From the NCBI GenBank assembly GCA_025350905.1, contig JANXWY010000230.1, positions 1 through 35,441 on the forward strand: a stretch of 35,441 nt of DNA, given 5' to 3'. The stretch comes from Verrucomicrobiota bacterium (GTDB lineage Bacteria > Verrucomicrobiota > Verrucomicrobiia > Limisphaerales > JADLHS01). The number at the start of each line of letters is the position of its first letter. Position 1 is the stretch's first letter. Positions 16,210 through 24,620 of this stretch are shown here, piece after piece. The position numbers and the translations under genes are program-made. The notes under the pieces are model-generated. The model ran no database searches, was not told where the DNA came from, and was given only the letters and a program-made list of their open reading frames with translations.

Positions 16210-17390
16210 TTCTCCAGCACGGACTCCACCTGGCCTACTGCACCAACGTTCACCCCGGCGAAGATTGGGCGGCGACGTTTGATTCGCTGAATCGCTACAC
16301 TTTGCGAGTCAAGGAACGGGTTCAACCCACGGGGCCATACGCCATTGGTCTGCGCTTGAGCGACCGGGCGGCGCGCGAACTGACGGACCCGCAGACGTTG
16401 CTGGCGTTTCGGCTCTGGCTTGATCAGCACGAGAGCTACGTCTTTACGATCAATGGATTCCCTTTTGGGCAGTTTCACGGTACGCGGGTCAAGGAGCAAG
16501 TGTACCGGCCCGACTGGACGGATCCGCTGCGCTTGGAGTACACCAACCGCCTGTTCGATCTGCTCGCCCAACTGGTTCCGTCCGGCGTGGAGGGCAGCGT
16601 GAGCACGCTGCCCGGCTCGTTCAAGGAATTCATTCGATCACCGGAGCAGGAACGCACCATCCGGGACAACGTGTGGCGTTGTGTCGAGCACATTTCCAAG
16701 ACCAGTGAGCGCACGGGCCGGCGATTGCATCTCGGCCTGGAGCCGGAGCCATTGGGCTGGTTTGAGAACACCCAGGAGACGGTGGCGTTTTTTGACCGAA
16801 TGCGAGCCGAGCATCCCCGCGACCGGCGCCTGAACGAGCACTTGGGGGTGAATTATGATACCTGCCATTTTGCCATCGAATTCGAGGAGCCGGCGGTAGC
16901 AATCGCGCAATTTCAGCAGCACGAAATCCGCCTCAGCAAAATCCATCTCAGCAACGCGCTGAAGCTCACGCCCGGTCCCGAGGCGCGGCAACAGCTCGCG
17001 GCGTTCGCCGATGATGTTTACCTGCACCAAGTCATCACGCGGCGTGCGGACGGGTCGCTGACGCGGTTTCGTGATCTGGCGCCGGCGCTGGCGAGTCCGC
17101 TCGTCGGCGACCCCGCATTCGGCGACCCCGCATTCGGCGACGAATGGCGGGTTCATTTTCACGTCCCGTTGCATTGCGAGTTGAGCGGGGAATTTGACAC
17201 CACGGCCGATCATGTGCGGGGACTGCTGCGGTTGCTCCAGGCCCAGCCGCAGCTGTGCGCGCACCTGGAAATGGAGACCTACACGTGGGCGGTGCTCCCG
17301 GAACACCTGCGCGCCCGCGACGTCACGGATCAACTCGTGGCGGAGTACCAGTGGACCCGGCAACGGCTGGCCGAACACGGTCTAGCCTAG
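16206..17390 (+). CDS. eboE: TIM-barrel metabolite-traffic protein, EboE-like
   Basis: The product is about 394 residues starting at the ATG that overlaps the upstream stop. It begins with [13 protein letters not shown], a strong EboE-type opening. The rest has the xylose-isomerase-like (AP endonuclease 2) barrel pattern: [38 protein letters not shown] and [11 protein letters not shown], which would supply metal ligands (Glu, Asp, His). A 15-bp direct repeat at 17106-17135 gives a duplicated GDPAF pentapeptide in a loop. The role is inferred from the ebo cluster, proposed to process or move secondary metabolites or their precursors to the periplasm. The UbiA-like gene begins 11 nt downstream. 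Confidence 0.82.
   Translation: MILQHGLHLAYCTNVHPGEDWAATFDSLNRYTLRVKERVQPTGPYAIGLRLSDRAARELTDPQTLLAFRLWLDQHESYVFTINGFPFGQFHGTRVKEQVYRPDWTDPLRLEYTNRLFDLLAQLVPSGVEGSVSTLPGSFKEFIRSPEQERTIRDNVWRCVEHISKTSERTGRRLHLGLEPEPLGWFENTQETVAFFDRMRAEHPRDRRLNEHLGVNYDTCHFAIEFEEPAVAIAQFQQHEIRLSKIHLSNALKLTPGPEARQQLAAFADDVYLHQVITRRADGSLTRFRDLAPALASPLVGDPAFGDPAFGDEWRVHFHVPLHCELSGEFDTTADHVRGLLRLLQAQPQLCAHLEMETYTWAVLPEHLRARDVTDQLVAEYQWTRQRLAEHGLA
17106..17135. repeat. 15-bp tandem duplication inside eboE-like gene
   Basis: The unit ggcgaccccgcattc occurs twice in a row and is followed by a partial third copy (ggcga). It is in frame and adds five residues (GDPAF) to a surface loop. It looks like a recent replication-slippage event that does not disturb the reading frame. 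Confidence 0.85.
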
Positions 17391-17401
17391 ACACCCGCCC
17401 G

Positions 17402-18259
17402 ATGCCGTCCCGCGTCCACCTCCGTTCGCTTCTCGTGTTGGGCCGGGTCTCCAACCTGCCTACGGTCTGGTCGAATTGTCTGGCGGCCTGGTTACTGAAC
17501 GGCGGCGACCTGACGGCGAATTTCATTTTGCTCGGTGTGGCGGCCACGATGCTTTACACCGGCGGAATGTTCCTCAACGACGCGTTCGATGTTGAGTTTG
17601 ACCGGCAGCATCGGTCCGAGCGTCCCATTCCCGCCGGAAAGATTTCGGTGCGCGTAGTCTGGCTTTTCGGGTCGAGCTTGCTGCTGACCGGCTGGCTGTT
17701 AATTTTGCCGCTGGGTTCACGGGCCGCACTGGTCGCGCTTTTGCTCGGGGTCACCATCGTGGCGTATGATGCGATCCACAAGCGCACCACGCTCGCCCCG
17801 TTGCTCATGGCCGCGTGCCGTTTGCTCCTGTATTTCGTCGCCGCCGCCGCGACGCAGCGGTCGGTAAACGTTGCCGTGCTCTGGCACGCCTTGGCGCTGG
17901 CGGCCTACGTGACCGGGCTGAGCTATTTTGCGCGAGGCGAAACGGGGCAGGGCAGGGTGCGCCAGTGGCCGATCTTGCTGTTGATTGCGCCGCTCGTCGC
18001 GAGTGGATTGGTGAATCCCCATCGCGGCGGGCTGGCCTGGGCCGCATCGTTGGGGCTAGCCGGGTGGCTGCTGTGGTGTCTGCGCGGAATCCTGAACCGC
18101 CCGCTTCAGAGTGTGGGCCGCACCGTAGCGGGTTTGCTGGCGGGGATTGCCTTGGTGGACGCCGCCACCCTTTCGCAACTGACCGCTGCCTGGGCCCTGA
18201 TCTTCGGCGGGCTCTTTGTGCTTGCGCTGATCCTCCAACGCACGGTCCCGGCGACGTGA
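17402..18259 (+). CDS. eboC: UbiA-family prenyltransferase, EboC-like
   Basis: The product is about 285 residues with a polytopic membrane layout of eight or nine hydrophobic segments. The first prenyl-diphosphate/Mg site NDAFDVEFD (Asn59, Asp60, Asp63, Asp67) is complete. The second site is reduced to AYDAIHK (Asp123, Lys127), compared with the usual DxxxD. UbiA enzymes transfer prenyl groups from prenyl diphosphates to aromatic or other acceptors at the membrane. EboC is the UbiA member of the ebo cluster, and the immediate upstream eboE- and eboB-like genes favour that reading over menaquinone or heme biosynthesis. The start is the ATG at 17402; the upstream extension is the eboE gene in another frame. 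Confidence 0.85.
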   Translation: MPSRVHLRSLLVLGRVSNLPTVWSNCLAAWLLNGGDLTANFILLGVAATMLYTGGMFLNDAFDVEFDRQHRSERPIPAGKISVRVVWLFGSSLLLTGWLLILPLGSRAALVALLLGVTIVAYDAIHKRTTLAPLLMAACRLLLYFVAAAATQRSVNVAVLWHALALAAYVTGLSYFARGETGQGRVRQWPILLLIAPLVASGLVNPHRGGLAWAASLGLAGWLLWCLRGILNRPLQSVGRTVAGLLAGIALVDAATLSQLTAAWALIFGGLFVLALILQRTVPAT

Positions 18260-18476
18260 CGATGGTTCGCTTCCCGCCGCGCTAAGTGCCTTACGATGGC
18301 CGCCCGGCGAAGAACGGCAACAATAGCAGGGGATCGTTACTCGCCCGAAAGCTCTTTTATTTACAAAACGCCCGCGGTTGGGCCAAGGCAAGTCCATCCA
18401 CACTAAGGACGATCCGATGCAACCGCTTCAACTCCGAAAAACGGCCGTCGGGGAAGATGGAGAAGTTTCGCTTCGG

Positions 18477-18887
18477 TTAGTTGGAACGAAAAAAGTCGTC
18501 CGCTTCCAGGACAGTGCTGTCATCAAACCGACGGTTCGGTCCGGCGGAGCGGATCAAAACCCCGACGTCGGAGAAATAGATGCGGAGGGGCGTACCCCAA
18601 GGATCAACGTATTCACCCTTCTCATTCAGCTCGGTCTTGCGACCCACCAGAATGATAACATTTTTCGGGTTGTTCCCTTGCAATGCCTTCGCCACTTGGG
18701 CGTTGCCACCCACGGGATAGACGCCGACGCGCTCTTTGTATTTTTGCAGTCCGACGAAAAGATTCTCGATGTCCTCGTTGAACTGGGCGGTCCGGGCATT
18801 GGCCCGCAGCGTGGACCAGGCTTTGGAGGCCCAGATCAGGCCGAAAAGCACCGTGAGGACTCCGATACCGAAAAACAGCTTCTTCAT
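18477..18887 (-). CDS. Membrane-anchored pseudopilin-like protein
   Basis: The product is 136 residues. An N-terminal hydrophobic segment (about 3-22, KKLFFGIGVLTVLFGLIW) is followed by a helix with FNEDIENLFVGLQKYKERVGVYP and then VDPWGTPLRIYFS...VLIRSAGPNRRFDD. The PWG.P...I.S.GP.....DD pattern is that of the C-terminal domain of type II secretion major pseudopilins (GspG-like), where it binds calcium. There is no typical prepilin peptidase site (GFTLxE), so this may be a membrane-anchored relative rather than an assembled pilin. It lies downstream of the LacI-family gene on the same strand and is not part of a visible secretion operon. Confidence 0.65.
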   Translation of the reverse strand: MKKLFFGIGVLTVLFGLIWASKAWSTLRANARTAQFNEDIENLFVGLQKYKERVGVYPVGGNAQVAKALQGNNPKNVIILVGRKTELNEKGEYVDPWGTPLRIYFSDVGVLIRSAGPNRRFDDSTVLEADDFFRSN

Positions 18888-18949
18888 GCTGAGTCTTGAG
18901 CAGGGGTAGTACCAATCAACTGGTTCGAACCCGGGTCCGTTGGGCGAAA

Positions 18950-19963
18950 TCAGGCGGAGCGCGGGGCCGCCGTGCTGGCGCGAATCAGCAGTTCGGCCGG
19001 GAGCCGGCGGTTTTCAACCCGCTCGCCGCGGATCAACTGCAACATCATGTCCATCGCCGCGGTGCCCAGTCGGAACTTGGGCTGGCGCACCGTCGTGAGC
19101 GGGATGCGGAAATGTTCCGCGAGGAGGATGTTGCCGAAGCCAACGAGCGAAAGGTCCCGCGGAATCTGGAGGCCCTGCTGGATCAGCAGGTTGGCGCAAC
19201 CCACGGCCACCAGATCGTTCACTGCCATGACGGCGGTGGCATCGCACTTTTCATTGACGAACTGCAGCGCCGCCTTTACCCCGTCGTCGATGGTGCTGCC
19301 GGCGTGAAAAACGAGGCGGTCATCCACGTCACGGCCCACCTCGCGGTGCGCGCGGCGGTAGCCTTCGAAGCGTTCCTGGGCCCACATGGCGGGCAGCGGG
19401 CCGGCAAAATAGGCGATGCGTTGATGCCCCAATTGCAAAAGGTGTTGCGTGGCGGCGAAGCTGGCGGCGAGGTCATCGCCCTGCACCCCCATAAACTGGC
19501 TGCAACACGGGGCGGGCGAACCGAGCAGGACGACCGGTGTCTTGCTGGCCTGCAATTCGCGGTAAATCCGGGCATCACTTTCCATGCGATACACCGGCGC
19601 GATAAAGACGCCGTCCACGCGGCGCGAAAGTAAGCGACGCAGGCAGGCTTCCTCCCGCGCAATCAAGTTCTGCGTGTGCATGAGCAGGACGTCGTAGCCG
19701 AGGTCGTGCGCACGTTCTTCGACCGCCAGTACGAGGCGCGCGAAGATCGGGTTGGTGGTGGCGGGAATTACCAGGCCGAACAGCTTCGTGGTACCGGATC
19801 GCAATCCCAAGGCGGTGGAATCAGGCACATATCCCATTTCCTCCGCGACTTTCTTGATGCGGGCACGGGTCGTCGCCGCCACGTCCGGTTGATCGCGCAA
19901 GGCTTTGGAAACGGTCATTACGGAAACCCCGACCCGGGCAGCAATGTCAACAAGGCGAATCAT
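18950..19963 (-). CDS. LacI-family transcriptional regulator
   Basis: The product is 337 residues. The N-terminal helix-turn-helix is classic: RLVDIAARVGVSVMTVSKALR, then TRARIKKVAEEMGYVPDS and the hinge helix ALGLRSG (to about residue 60). The rest is a periplasmic-binding-protein-like sugar sensor with LFGLVIPATTNPIFARLV, DGVFIAP, GHQRIAYFAG and PRDLSLVGFGN. The ligand cannot be read from sequence. No sugar-catabolic genes adjoin it; nadK lies upstream on the same strand with about 105 nt between. A hairpin with cgcgagt/actcgcg arms (19980-20009) sits in front of its start and could be an operator, but this is weak. Confidence 0.92.
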   Translation of the reverse strand: MIRLVDIAARVGVSVMTVSKALRDQPDVAATTRARIKKVAEEMGYVPDSTALGLRSGTTKLFGLVIPATTNPIFARLVLAVEERAHDLGYDVLLMHTQNLIAREEACLRRLLSRRVDGVFIAPVYRMESDARIYRELQASKTPVVLLGSPAPCCSQFMGVQGDDLAASFAATQHLLQLGHQRIAYFAGPLPAMWAQERFEGYRRAHREVGRDVDDRLVFHAGSTIDDGVKAALQFVNEKCDATAVMAVNDLVAVGCANLLIQQGLQIPRDLSLVGFGNILLAEHFRIPLTTVRQPKFRLGTAAMDMMLQLIRGERVENRRLPAELLIRASTAAPRSA

Positions 19964-20028
19964 TTGGTGATTGGCAACGCGCGAGTCCGAGGCGCCCGAG
20001 GCACTCGCGGATGCGTCCGCCGCCGGCA

Positions 20029-20047
20029 GCCCCCGCAGCTTGGGGGC
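20029..20047 (-). terminator. Possible hairpin downstream of nadK
   Basis: A 6-bp GC stem (gccccc at 20029-20034, gggggc at 20042-20047) with a 7-nt loop lies about 20 nt after the nadK stop on the minus strand. There is no T-run on the 3' side, so it is at best a weak terminator or stabilising hairpin. Confidence 0.3.
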
Positions 20048-20068
20048 GAAAGGATTTTGCGACTGGAC

Positions 20069-20956
20069 TCATAAATTATAGGCACCGCGCCACTGGAGTT
20101 TGCGCCGCAAGGCTTCGAAGAACGAGCTGTCCGCCAGTTGCATGAGCCGTAGGCTGTGGCGGCTGCGGCGAACGGTGACCGTGTCGCCGGGCGGGAGTAC
20201 GCTGATCACCTGACCATCGGCGCTGAGGATCGTCGGCGGCGTTGGGCTGATCGGCTTGATGAAGATGGTCGCACTCAGGGGGACGATGAGTGAGCGGTTG
20301 GAAAGGGTGTGCGGGCAAATCGGCGTGAGCGCAAATACCTCGGCGGTCGGAAAAACCACCGCGCCGCCGGCCGCGAGAGAATACGCCGTAGAACCTGTGG
20401 GGGAACTCACGATCAAGCCGTCGCCACGATAGCGGGTCAGGGGTTCCCCATTTACATACACTTCCAGTTCAATCAGGCGGGAGACTTCGCCGCGTCCGAT
20501 CACAATATCATTTAGGGCGACGTGCCGTACCGGGTGGGGGTTCTGCTGGCTGGTCGCTTCGATGAGGGCCCGCTTTTCAAATTTGTATTCGCCGCGCCAA
20601 AGCAGCTGGAGCGCCCGGTCCAATCCGTCGGACGGGACCGCGGTGAGAAAGCCGAGCCCGCCGATGTTGATGCCGAGCATCGGCGTGGGGGAGCCGGCAA
20701 TGTCATGCGCGGCGCGGAGCATGGTGCCATCGCCACCAAACACCAGTAGCAAATCCACCCGGCGCGCCAGGAGGGCGGCGCTGGCGCAAACCGTTACCTC
20801 GAGTTGGCCAAGTTGGGCGGTGGCTTGGTCGCAAAATACTTTGCGCCCGGTGGCCCGGATCAATTTCGCCGCCCGGCTCAGGACGCGGGAGCACAAAGGC
20901 TTTTCGGAATTCCCGATCAACCCAATCCGTTTTATTTGCTCAGCCGTTTTTTTCAA
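20069..20956 (-). CDS. nadK: NAD kinase
   Basis: The product is about 295 residues from a TTG start at 20956 (reads MKKTAEQIKRIGLIGNS). The family's usual length and the start of homology both favour this over the much longer upstream frame, which is the antisense-phase shadow of tlyA. Diagnostic motifs are VFGGDGTML (GGDGT, 74-78), NIGGLGFLT, LNDIVI (Asn149-Asp150) and SSPTGSTAYSLAAGG (184-198). It phosphorylates NAD+ to NADP+ in the cytoplasm. The start lies inside the end of tlyA, a 17-bp overlap, which implies translational coupling; tlyA-nadK pairing is common in bacteria. Confidence 0.95.
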   Translation of the reverse strand: MKKTAEQIKRIGLIGNSEKPLCSRVLSRAAKLIRATGRKVFCDQATAQLGQLEVTVCASAALLARRVDLLLVFGGDGTMLRAAHDIAGSPTPMLGINIGGLGFLTAVPSDGLDRALQLLWRGEYKFEKRALIEATSQQNPHPVRHVALNDIVIGRGEVSRLIELEVYVNGEPLTRYRGDGLIVSSPTGSTAYSLAAGGAVVFPTAEVFALTPICPHTLSNRSLIVPLSATIFIKPISPTPPTILSADGQVISVLPPGDTVTVRRSRHSLRLMQLADSSFFEALRRKLQWRGAYNL

Positions 20957-21683
20957 GCAACACCAGAAATTCCTTATTGCCGGCGGGACCGAGCAGCGGT
21001 GACTCGGTGACTGCGCACCAGCGCAGGGTGGTTTCGTTGGCCACAAACAGTTGCAACTCGCGGAGCACCCGGGCATGGATCGCCGCGTCCTTGATGACGC
21101 CCGCCCCCTGGTCGGCCTCGGCCCGACCCGCCTCGAACTGCGGCTTGATCAACGCGACAATTCTACCGAGTGGGCGTAACAATGCAATGGCGGGTGGCAG
21201 AATCTTGCGCAGGGAGATAAAAGCGCAATCAATCACGATCAGGTCCACGGGCGAAAACGGAGCGGGGAAATGCGCGGGCGTAAGATGGCGGGCGTTGCTC
21301 CGCTCCATGACGATCACGCGACCGTCTCGGCGGAGTTTATAAGCCAATTGCCCGTGGCCGACGTCCACCGCGAAGACCTGCGCGACACCCGATTGTAACA
21401 GGCAGTCGGTAAAACCGCCGGTGGAAGCGCCCAGATCAATCGCCGTTTGCCCGGTCACCGCCAGTTGGAAATGCTGGAGCGCGTGGGCGAGTTTATGGCC
21501 GCCGCGGCTGACATATTTTTCGGGCGTGGCAAGTTTGAGGAGGTCATCAGGCCGCACGGAATCACTGGGTTTGCGTGCGGGCTGACCGTTGACCAAGGCC
21601 TGGCCAGCCATTATAGCTCGCTTGGCTTTTTCCCGGCTTTCACAGATGCCGCGCTCCACTAAGGCCTGATCGAGGCGAGTCAT
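20940..21683 (-). CDS. tlyA: TlyA-family rRNA 2'-O-methyltransferase
   Basis: The product is 247 residues. An S4 RNA-binding domain (about 1-60: RLDQALVERGICESREKAKRA and ALVNGQ) is followed by an FtsJ-like methyltransferase domain: VSRGGHKL (58-65), AIDLGASTGGFTDCLL with the SAM-binding loop, FAVDVGHGQL, VIDCAFISLRK and ALIKPQFEAG. It would methylate ribose in 16S/23S rRNA; in some species such homologues also have haemolysin-like activity, which is not claimed here. Its 3' end overlaps nadK. The upstream neighbour on the same strand ends 92 nt before it. Confidence 0.93.
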   Translation of the reverse strand: MTRLDQALVERGICESREKAKRAIMAGQALVNGQPARKPSDSVRPDDLLKLATPEKYVSRGGHKLAHALQHFQLAVTGQTAIDLGASTGGFTDCLLQSGVAQVFAVDVGHGQLAYKLRRDGRVIVMERSNARHLTPAHFPAPFSPVDLIVIDCAFISLRKILPPAIALLRPLGRIVALIKPQFEAGRAEADQGAGVIKDAAIHARVLRELQLFVANETTLRWCAVTESPLLGPAGNKEFLVLLEKNG

Positions 21684-21775
21684 GGCCGGAGGATAGCGGG
21701 GCCGACAAAAAACTCACGTCCCTTTGTGCTCTAGCCGAGGCAAAGTTGAAAGAATGGGGGCGCCGGCGGTTGCCC

Positions 21776-22246
21776 TCAACGAGTGGTCATCGCGTAGAGT
21801 CGGGATTGCACTTCCGTGTAACTGTGCAAAAACATTTGATTATCGGTGACCGATTTTTCGATGAGTTGTTTGATCAGAAAAAGTTCCGAACTGTTGATCA
21901 CGGCGTGAACGCTTTGTTGAAAGGCCTGCAAGGGGGTGAAGGTTTGGAACGATTCCCCCAGCAAGACGATGGTGGCGTGGCGGCGCTGGTTCATGGGCAT
22001 CTGTTGCAGCGCATGTAACGCGAGATTTTCTTCCAAATTGTTGGCTGCAAATCGTTCCTCCATGATGACGACCTGATAGCGTACCTGGCTGAAGCGGAGG
22101 AGAAAATCACTGTGGGTGGCGGCCGTATGAACTTTGTAGCCCAGTTCTTGCAAGGCAAGTTTCACAGCGTCCAGCCATTCGGGGGTCGAAAACGCGAGTA
22201 ATGCGGGTTTGTCCGATGCGCTGACAAATTCAAATTGATTGTTCAT
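21776..22246 (-). CDS. Degenerate receiver-like protein in the pilT operon
   Basis: The product is 156 residues. The alternating hydrophobic and helical pattern (LLAFS, ALQELGYKVHTA, YQVVIMEERF, ATIVLLGES) reads like a CheY-type receiver fold, but the phosphoacceptor position seems to be Glu (Glu63 in MEERF) rather than Asp, and the N-terminal acidic pair is missing. It begins 3 nt after the upstream pilT paralogue and is clearly in its operon. If it is a receiver, it is probably phosphorylation-independent or locked in an active-like state, and could modulate the retraction ATPases. The fold assignment is tentative. Confidence 0.6.
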   Translation of the reverse strand: MNNQFEFVSASDKPALLAFSTPEWLDAVKLALQELGYKVHTAATHSDFLLRFSQVRYQVVIMEERFAANNLEENLALHALQQMPMNQRRHATIVLLGESFQTFTPLQAFQQSVHAVINSSELFLIKQLIEKSVTDNQMFLHSYTEVQSRLYAMTTR

Positions 22247-22249
22247 AGT

Positions 22250-23458
22250 TTACTTGATTTTTAGGGTGCCGGCGGGCACCGGACGGGCGCTGCCCAAGGG
22301 AGTGATCAGCCCCTTCATCCGGAGGGAGCCGGCGGTGGCGGTGATTTCCCCGCGGGCCTTTTTCATGTTGTCCATGCCGCGCGTCACGGCGCCGCGCTTG
22401 GAGCAGTAGAGCAAGGCGTTTTCCTCGGTGATCTGGCCGAGTTCAAACGCCTCCAGCGCCGCCTGATCAAAGGTGCGCCAGCCGAAGGCGTAACTGGCCT
22501 CGATGATTTCGTAAAAGCTTTTCCCCTCGCTTTCGCCGAGGCGAATCGTTTCCTGGGTGCGAAGGTTGGAGCCCATGATTTCCAGCATGGCGTGACGGCC
22601 ACCGCCGATGCGGGGCACGAGGCGTTGGCTGACCACCCACCGCAACGAGTCGGCGAGGCGCATGCGAATCTGTTCCTGCTCCTCCGGTTCGAACATACCC
22701 AGGATACGATTGATGGTCTGGCCCGCATCAATCGTGTGCAACGTGCTCACGACGAGGTGACCGGTTTCGGCGGCGCTCAGGGCAATGCTCACGGTCTCGC
22801 GGTCGCGCATTTCGCCAACCAGAATGACTTTGGGCGCCTGCCGCAAGGCCGCGCGCAGGCCGCTGGAAAAGCAATCAAAATCCGTGCCTTGCTCGCGCTG
22901 ATTAAACGTGGCGCGGACACTCGGATAGACGAACTCGACCGGGTCCTCGAGGGTGACGATGTGAACGGACTTGCTGAGGTTGATCTCGTTGAGGACGGCG
23001 GCCAACGTGGTGGATTTACCGGAGCCAGTGGCACCGGTGACAAGGACCAGGCCGGTTTTTTCGCGGGGAATCTGTTGCAGAATCTCGGGAAACTTCAAGG
23101 AGGCGAGCGTCGGGATGACGGTGTTGAGCTTCCGGCAAACGACGGAATAATGGCCGCGTTGTGAGAAAATATTGACGCGAAAGCGGGCCCGTTCACCCAG
23201 TTGGAAAGAGGTATCGCAGGAGCCTTTGCGCATCAAATCCTGCAAATGCCACTGGTTCTCGCCGACCAGATTCAAGGCAATGGCTTCGCTTTGGTAGGGA
23301 GTCAGGCGGTCGAGCGGTGGGTCCAACGCCACGGGTTTGAGCTCACCGCAGGCCTCGACTTGCAGGGGGCGGCTGACGGTGAAGAGCAGATCGGATACCT
23401 CCGATTCCGAATCCAGCATCGTGGTTAGGACATGGTCTAGTTCCGGGCGTCGCATCAT
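22250..23458 (-). CDS. PilT/PilU-like type IV pilus retraction ATPase (paralogue 2)
   Basis: The product is about 402 residues. It is a GspE/PilT secretion ATPase with Walker A GATGSGKST (142-150), the Asp box IVTLEDPVEFVY, Walker B VILVGEMRDRET and the His box STLHTIDAGQTINRI. The N-terminal domain is more divergent than in PilT next door, and there is a C-terminal tail of about 45 residues (RGEITATAGSLRMKG) beyond the usual end. It starts 4 nt after pilT, so the two are co-transcribed. By analogy with PilT-PilU pairs, this would be the accessory motor that adds force to pilus retraction. Cytoplasmic hexamer. It may start at either of two adjacent ATG codons. Confidence 0.9.
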   Translation of the reverse strand: MMRRPELDHVLTTMLDSESEVSDLLFTVSRPLQVEACGELKPVALDPPLDRLTPYQSEAIALNLVGENQWHLQDLMRKGSCDTSFQLGERARFRVNIFSQRGHYSVVCRKLNTVIPTLASLKFPEILQQIPREKTGLVLVTGATGSGKSTTLAAVLNEINLSKSVHIVTLEDPVEFVYPSVRATFNQREQGTDFDCFSSGLRAALRQAPKVILVGEMRDRETVSIALSAAETGHLVVSTLHTIDAGQTINRILGMFEPEEQEQIRMRLADSLRWVVSQRLVPRIGGGRHAMLEIMGSNLRTQETIRLGESEGKSFYEIIEASYAFGWRTFDQAALEAFELGQITEENALLYCSKRGAVTRGMDNMKKARGEITATAGSLRMKGLITPLGSARPVPAGTLKIK

Positions 23459-23462
23459 AAAT

Positions 23463-24557
23463 TTAGGCCTCGTCTTCTTCCGGCGGGTGGGCGAGCAGCG
23501 ATCGGAATTTGCGTTTGTCGAGCGCTTTGTCGTACGCCTCCTCCGGGGAAATCCGTTTCATGCGCACATGTTCCATGATGGCATCGTCCAGCGGCTGGTT
23601 GCCGAGGCGCTTCCCGACTTGAATCATGCCCGGGATTTGGTGCGTTTTGCCTTCCCGCACCAGATTCGCAATGGCCGTGGTGAAAACCAGAATTTCCAAG
23701 GCGGCCACGCGGCCCTTCTTGTCGATGCGCTTGAACAAATTTTGCGCCACGATGCCTTTGAGCGACTCGGATAAGGTCGTCCGGATCTTGTTTTGTTGAT
23801 CCGACGGAAACACGTCGATGATCCGGTCCACGGTTTTCGCGGCACTGGGCGTGTGCAGGGTGCCGAAAACCAGATGGCCCGTGTTGGCCGCCAAAATCGC
23901 CATCTCAATGGTTTCCAGATCGCGCATTTCCCCAATCATCACCACATCGGGATCTTCCCGTAACGCGCCCTTGAGTCCGGAAGCGAAACTTTTCGTGTGC
24001 ATCCCCACTTCCCGCTGGTTGACCAGGCAGTTCCGGCTCTCATGGACAAACTCGATGGGGTCTTCCATGGTGATGATGTGATCCCGCCGGTTCTTGTTCA
24101 CGTAATCCAGCATCGTCGCCAGCGTGGTCGATTTGCCCGAGCCGGTCGGGCCCGTGACGATCACCAGCCCTTTGTGGAGCATGGCGAATTTTTTTAAGAC
24201 TGGGGGCAAGGGCGCATCAAATTTCTCAAAATCTTCGAAGGAGAGCACCTTGCTGGGAATCTGCCGGAAGACGGCGCCGATGCCATTTTTCTGGTTGAAG
24301 AAATTTGCACGGAAACGGGAAATATTCGGGATTTCGTAACCGAAGTCTACATCCCCGGTTTCTTCAAAAATCTTGAGCTTATATTCCGGCGCGATTTCGT
24401 ACAGCATCGCCTTGAGTGCATCGTTTTCCAGTGGGGGATGCTCCACCCGCTGGAGTTCGCCGTTGATGCGCAACATCGGATTGTTACCGGCCGAGAGATG
24501 CACGTCCGAGGCTTTCTGCTCAAACATTAAATTGAAGAAGGAATCAATTTTTGCCAT
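23463..24557 (-). CDS. pilT: Type IV pilus retraction ATPase PilT
   Basis: The product is 364 residues, the usual PilT length. The N-terminal PAS-like domain begins KIDSFFNLMFEQKASDVHLSAG. Core motifs are GPTGSGKST (136-144), ITMEDPIEFVH, VVMIGEMRD (206-213) and FGTLHTPSAAKTVDRI (His box). The C-terminal AIRNLIRE-type motif (FTTAIANLVREGKTHQIP), characteristic of PilT retraction function, is present. It powers pilus disassembly for twitching, adhesion and DNA uptake. It is the first gene of a three-gene operon and diverges from a methyltransferase gene 63 nt away. No pilus assembly genes are in the window. Confidence 0.95.
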   Translation of the reverse strand: MAKIDSFFNLMFEQKASDVHLSAGNNPMLRINGELQRVEHPPLENDALKAMLYEIAPEYKLKIFEETGDVDFGYEIPNISRFRANFFNQKNGIGAVFRQIPSKVLSFEDFEKFDAPLPPVLKKFAMLHKGLVIVTGPTGSGKSTTLATMLDYVNKNRRDHIITMEDPIEFVHESRNCLVNQREVGMHTKSFASGLKGALREDPDVVMIGEMRDLETIEMAILAANTGHLVFGTLHTPSAAKTVDRIIDVFPSDQQNKIRTTLSESLKGIVAQNLFKRIDKKGRVAALEILVFTTAIANLVREGKTHQIPGMIQVGKRLGNQPLDDAIMEHVRMKRISPEEAYDKALDKRKFRSLLAHPPEEDEA

Positions 24558-24572
24558 AAATTCTTTGCAATC

Positions 24573-24595
24573 CGGGTTTCACTAAGCTAAACCCG
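24573..24595. promoter_or_regulatory. Palindrome in the pilT / methyltransferase divergent promoter region
   Basis: Arms cgggttt (24573-24579) and aaacccg (24589-24595) are separated by 9 nt and sit centrally in the 63-nt gap between two divergent start codons. The position suggests a regulator binding site acting on one or both genes. There are no matching copies elsewhere in the window that I could find. Confidence 0.4.
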
Positions 24596-24620
24596 CACCA
24601 CTTAATCAACCGGCCACGCT

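Noticed and set aside
18920-18940. ggttcgaaccc resembling a tRNA T-arm
   Set aside because: No matching acceptor, D- or anticodon arms on either strand; coincidence.
19980-20009. cgcgagt/actcgcg hairpin before the LacI-family gene as an operator
   Set aside because: Arms of 7 bp with a 16-nt loop do not fit the compact LacI operator with a central CG; kept only as a weak possibility.
20940-20956. Possible -1 ribosomal frameshift at A AAA AAC joining tlyA to nadK
   Set aside because: The heptamer is in phase, but a -1 shift leads to a stop after a few codons; nadK is in the +1 frame, so no fusion would result.
20957-21076. N-terminal extension of nadK across tlyA
   Set aside because: The extension (Cys/Pro-rich) has no NAD-kinase homology and lies wholly within the tlyA coding sequence; the TTG at 20956 gives the family length.
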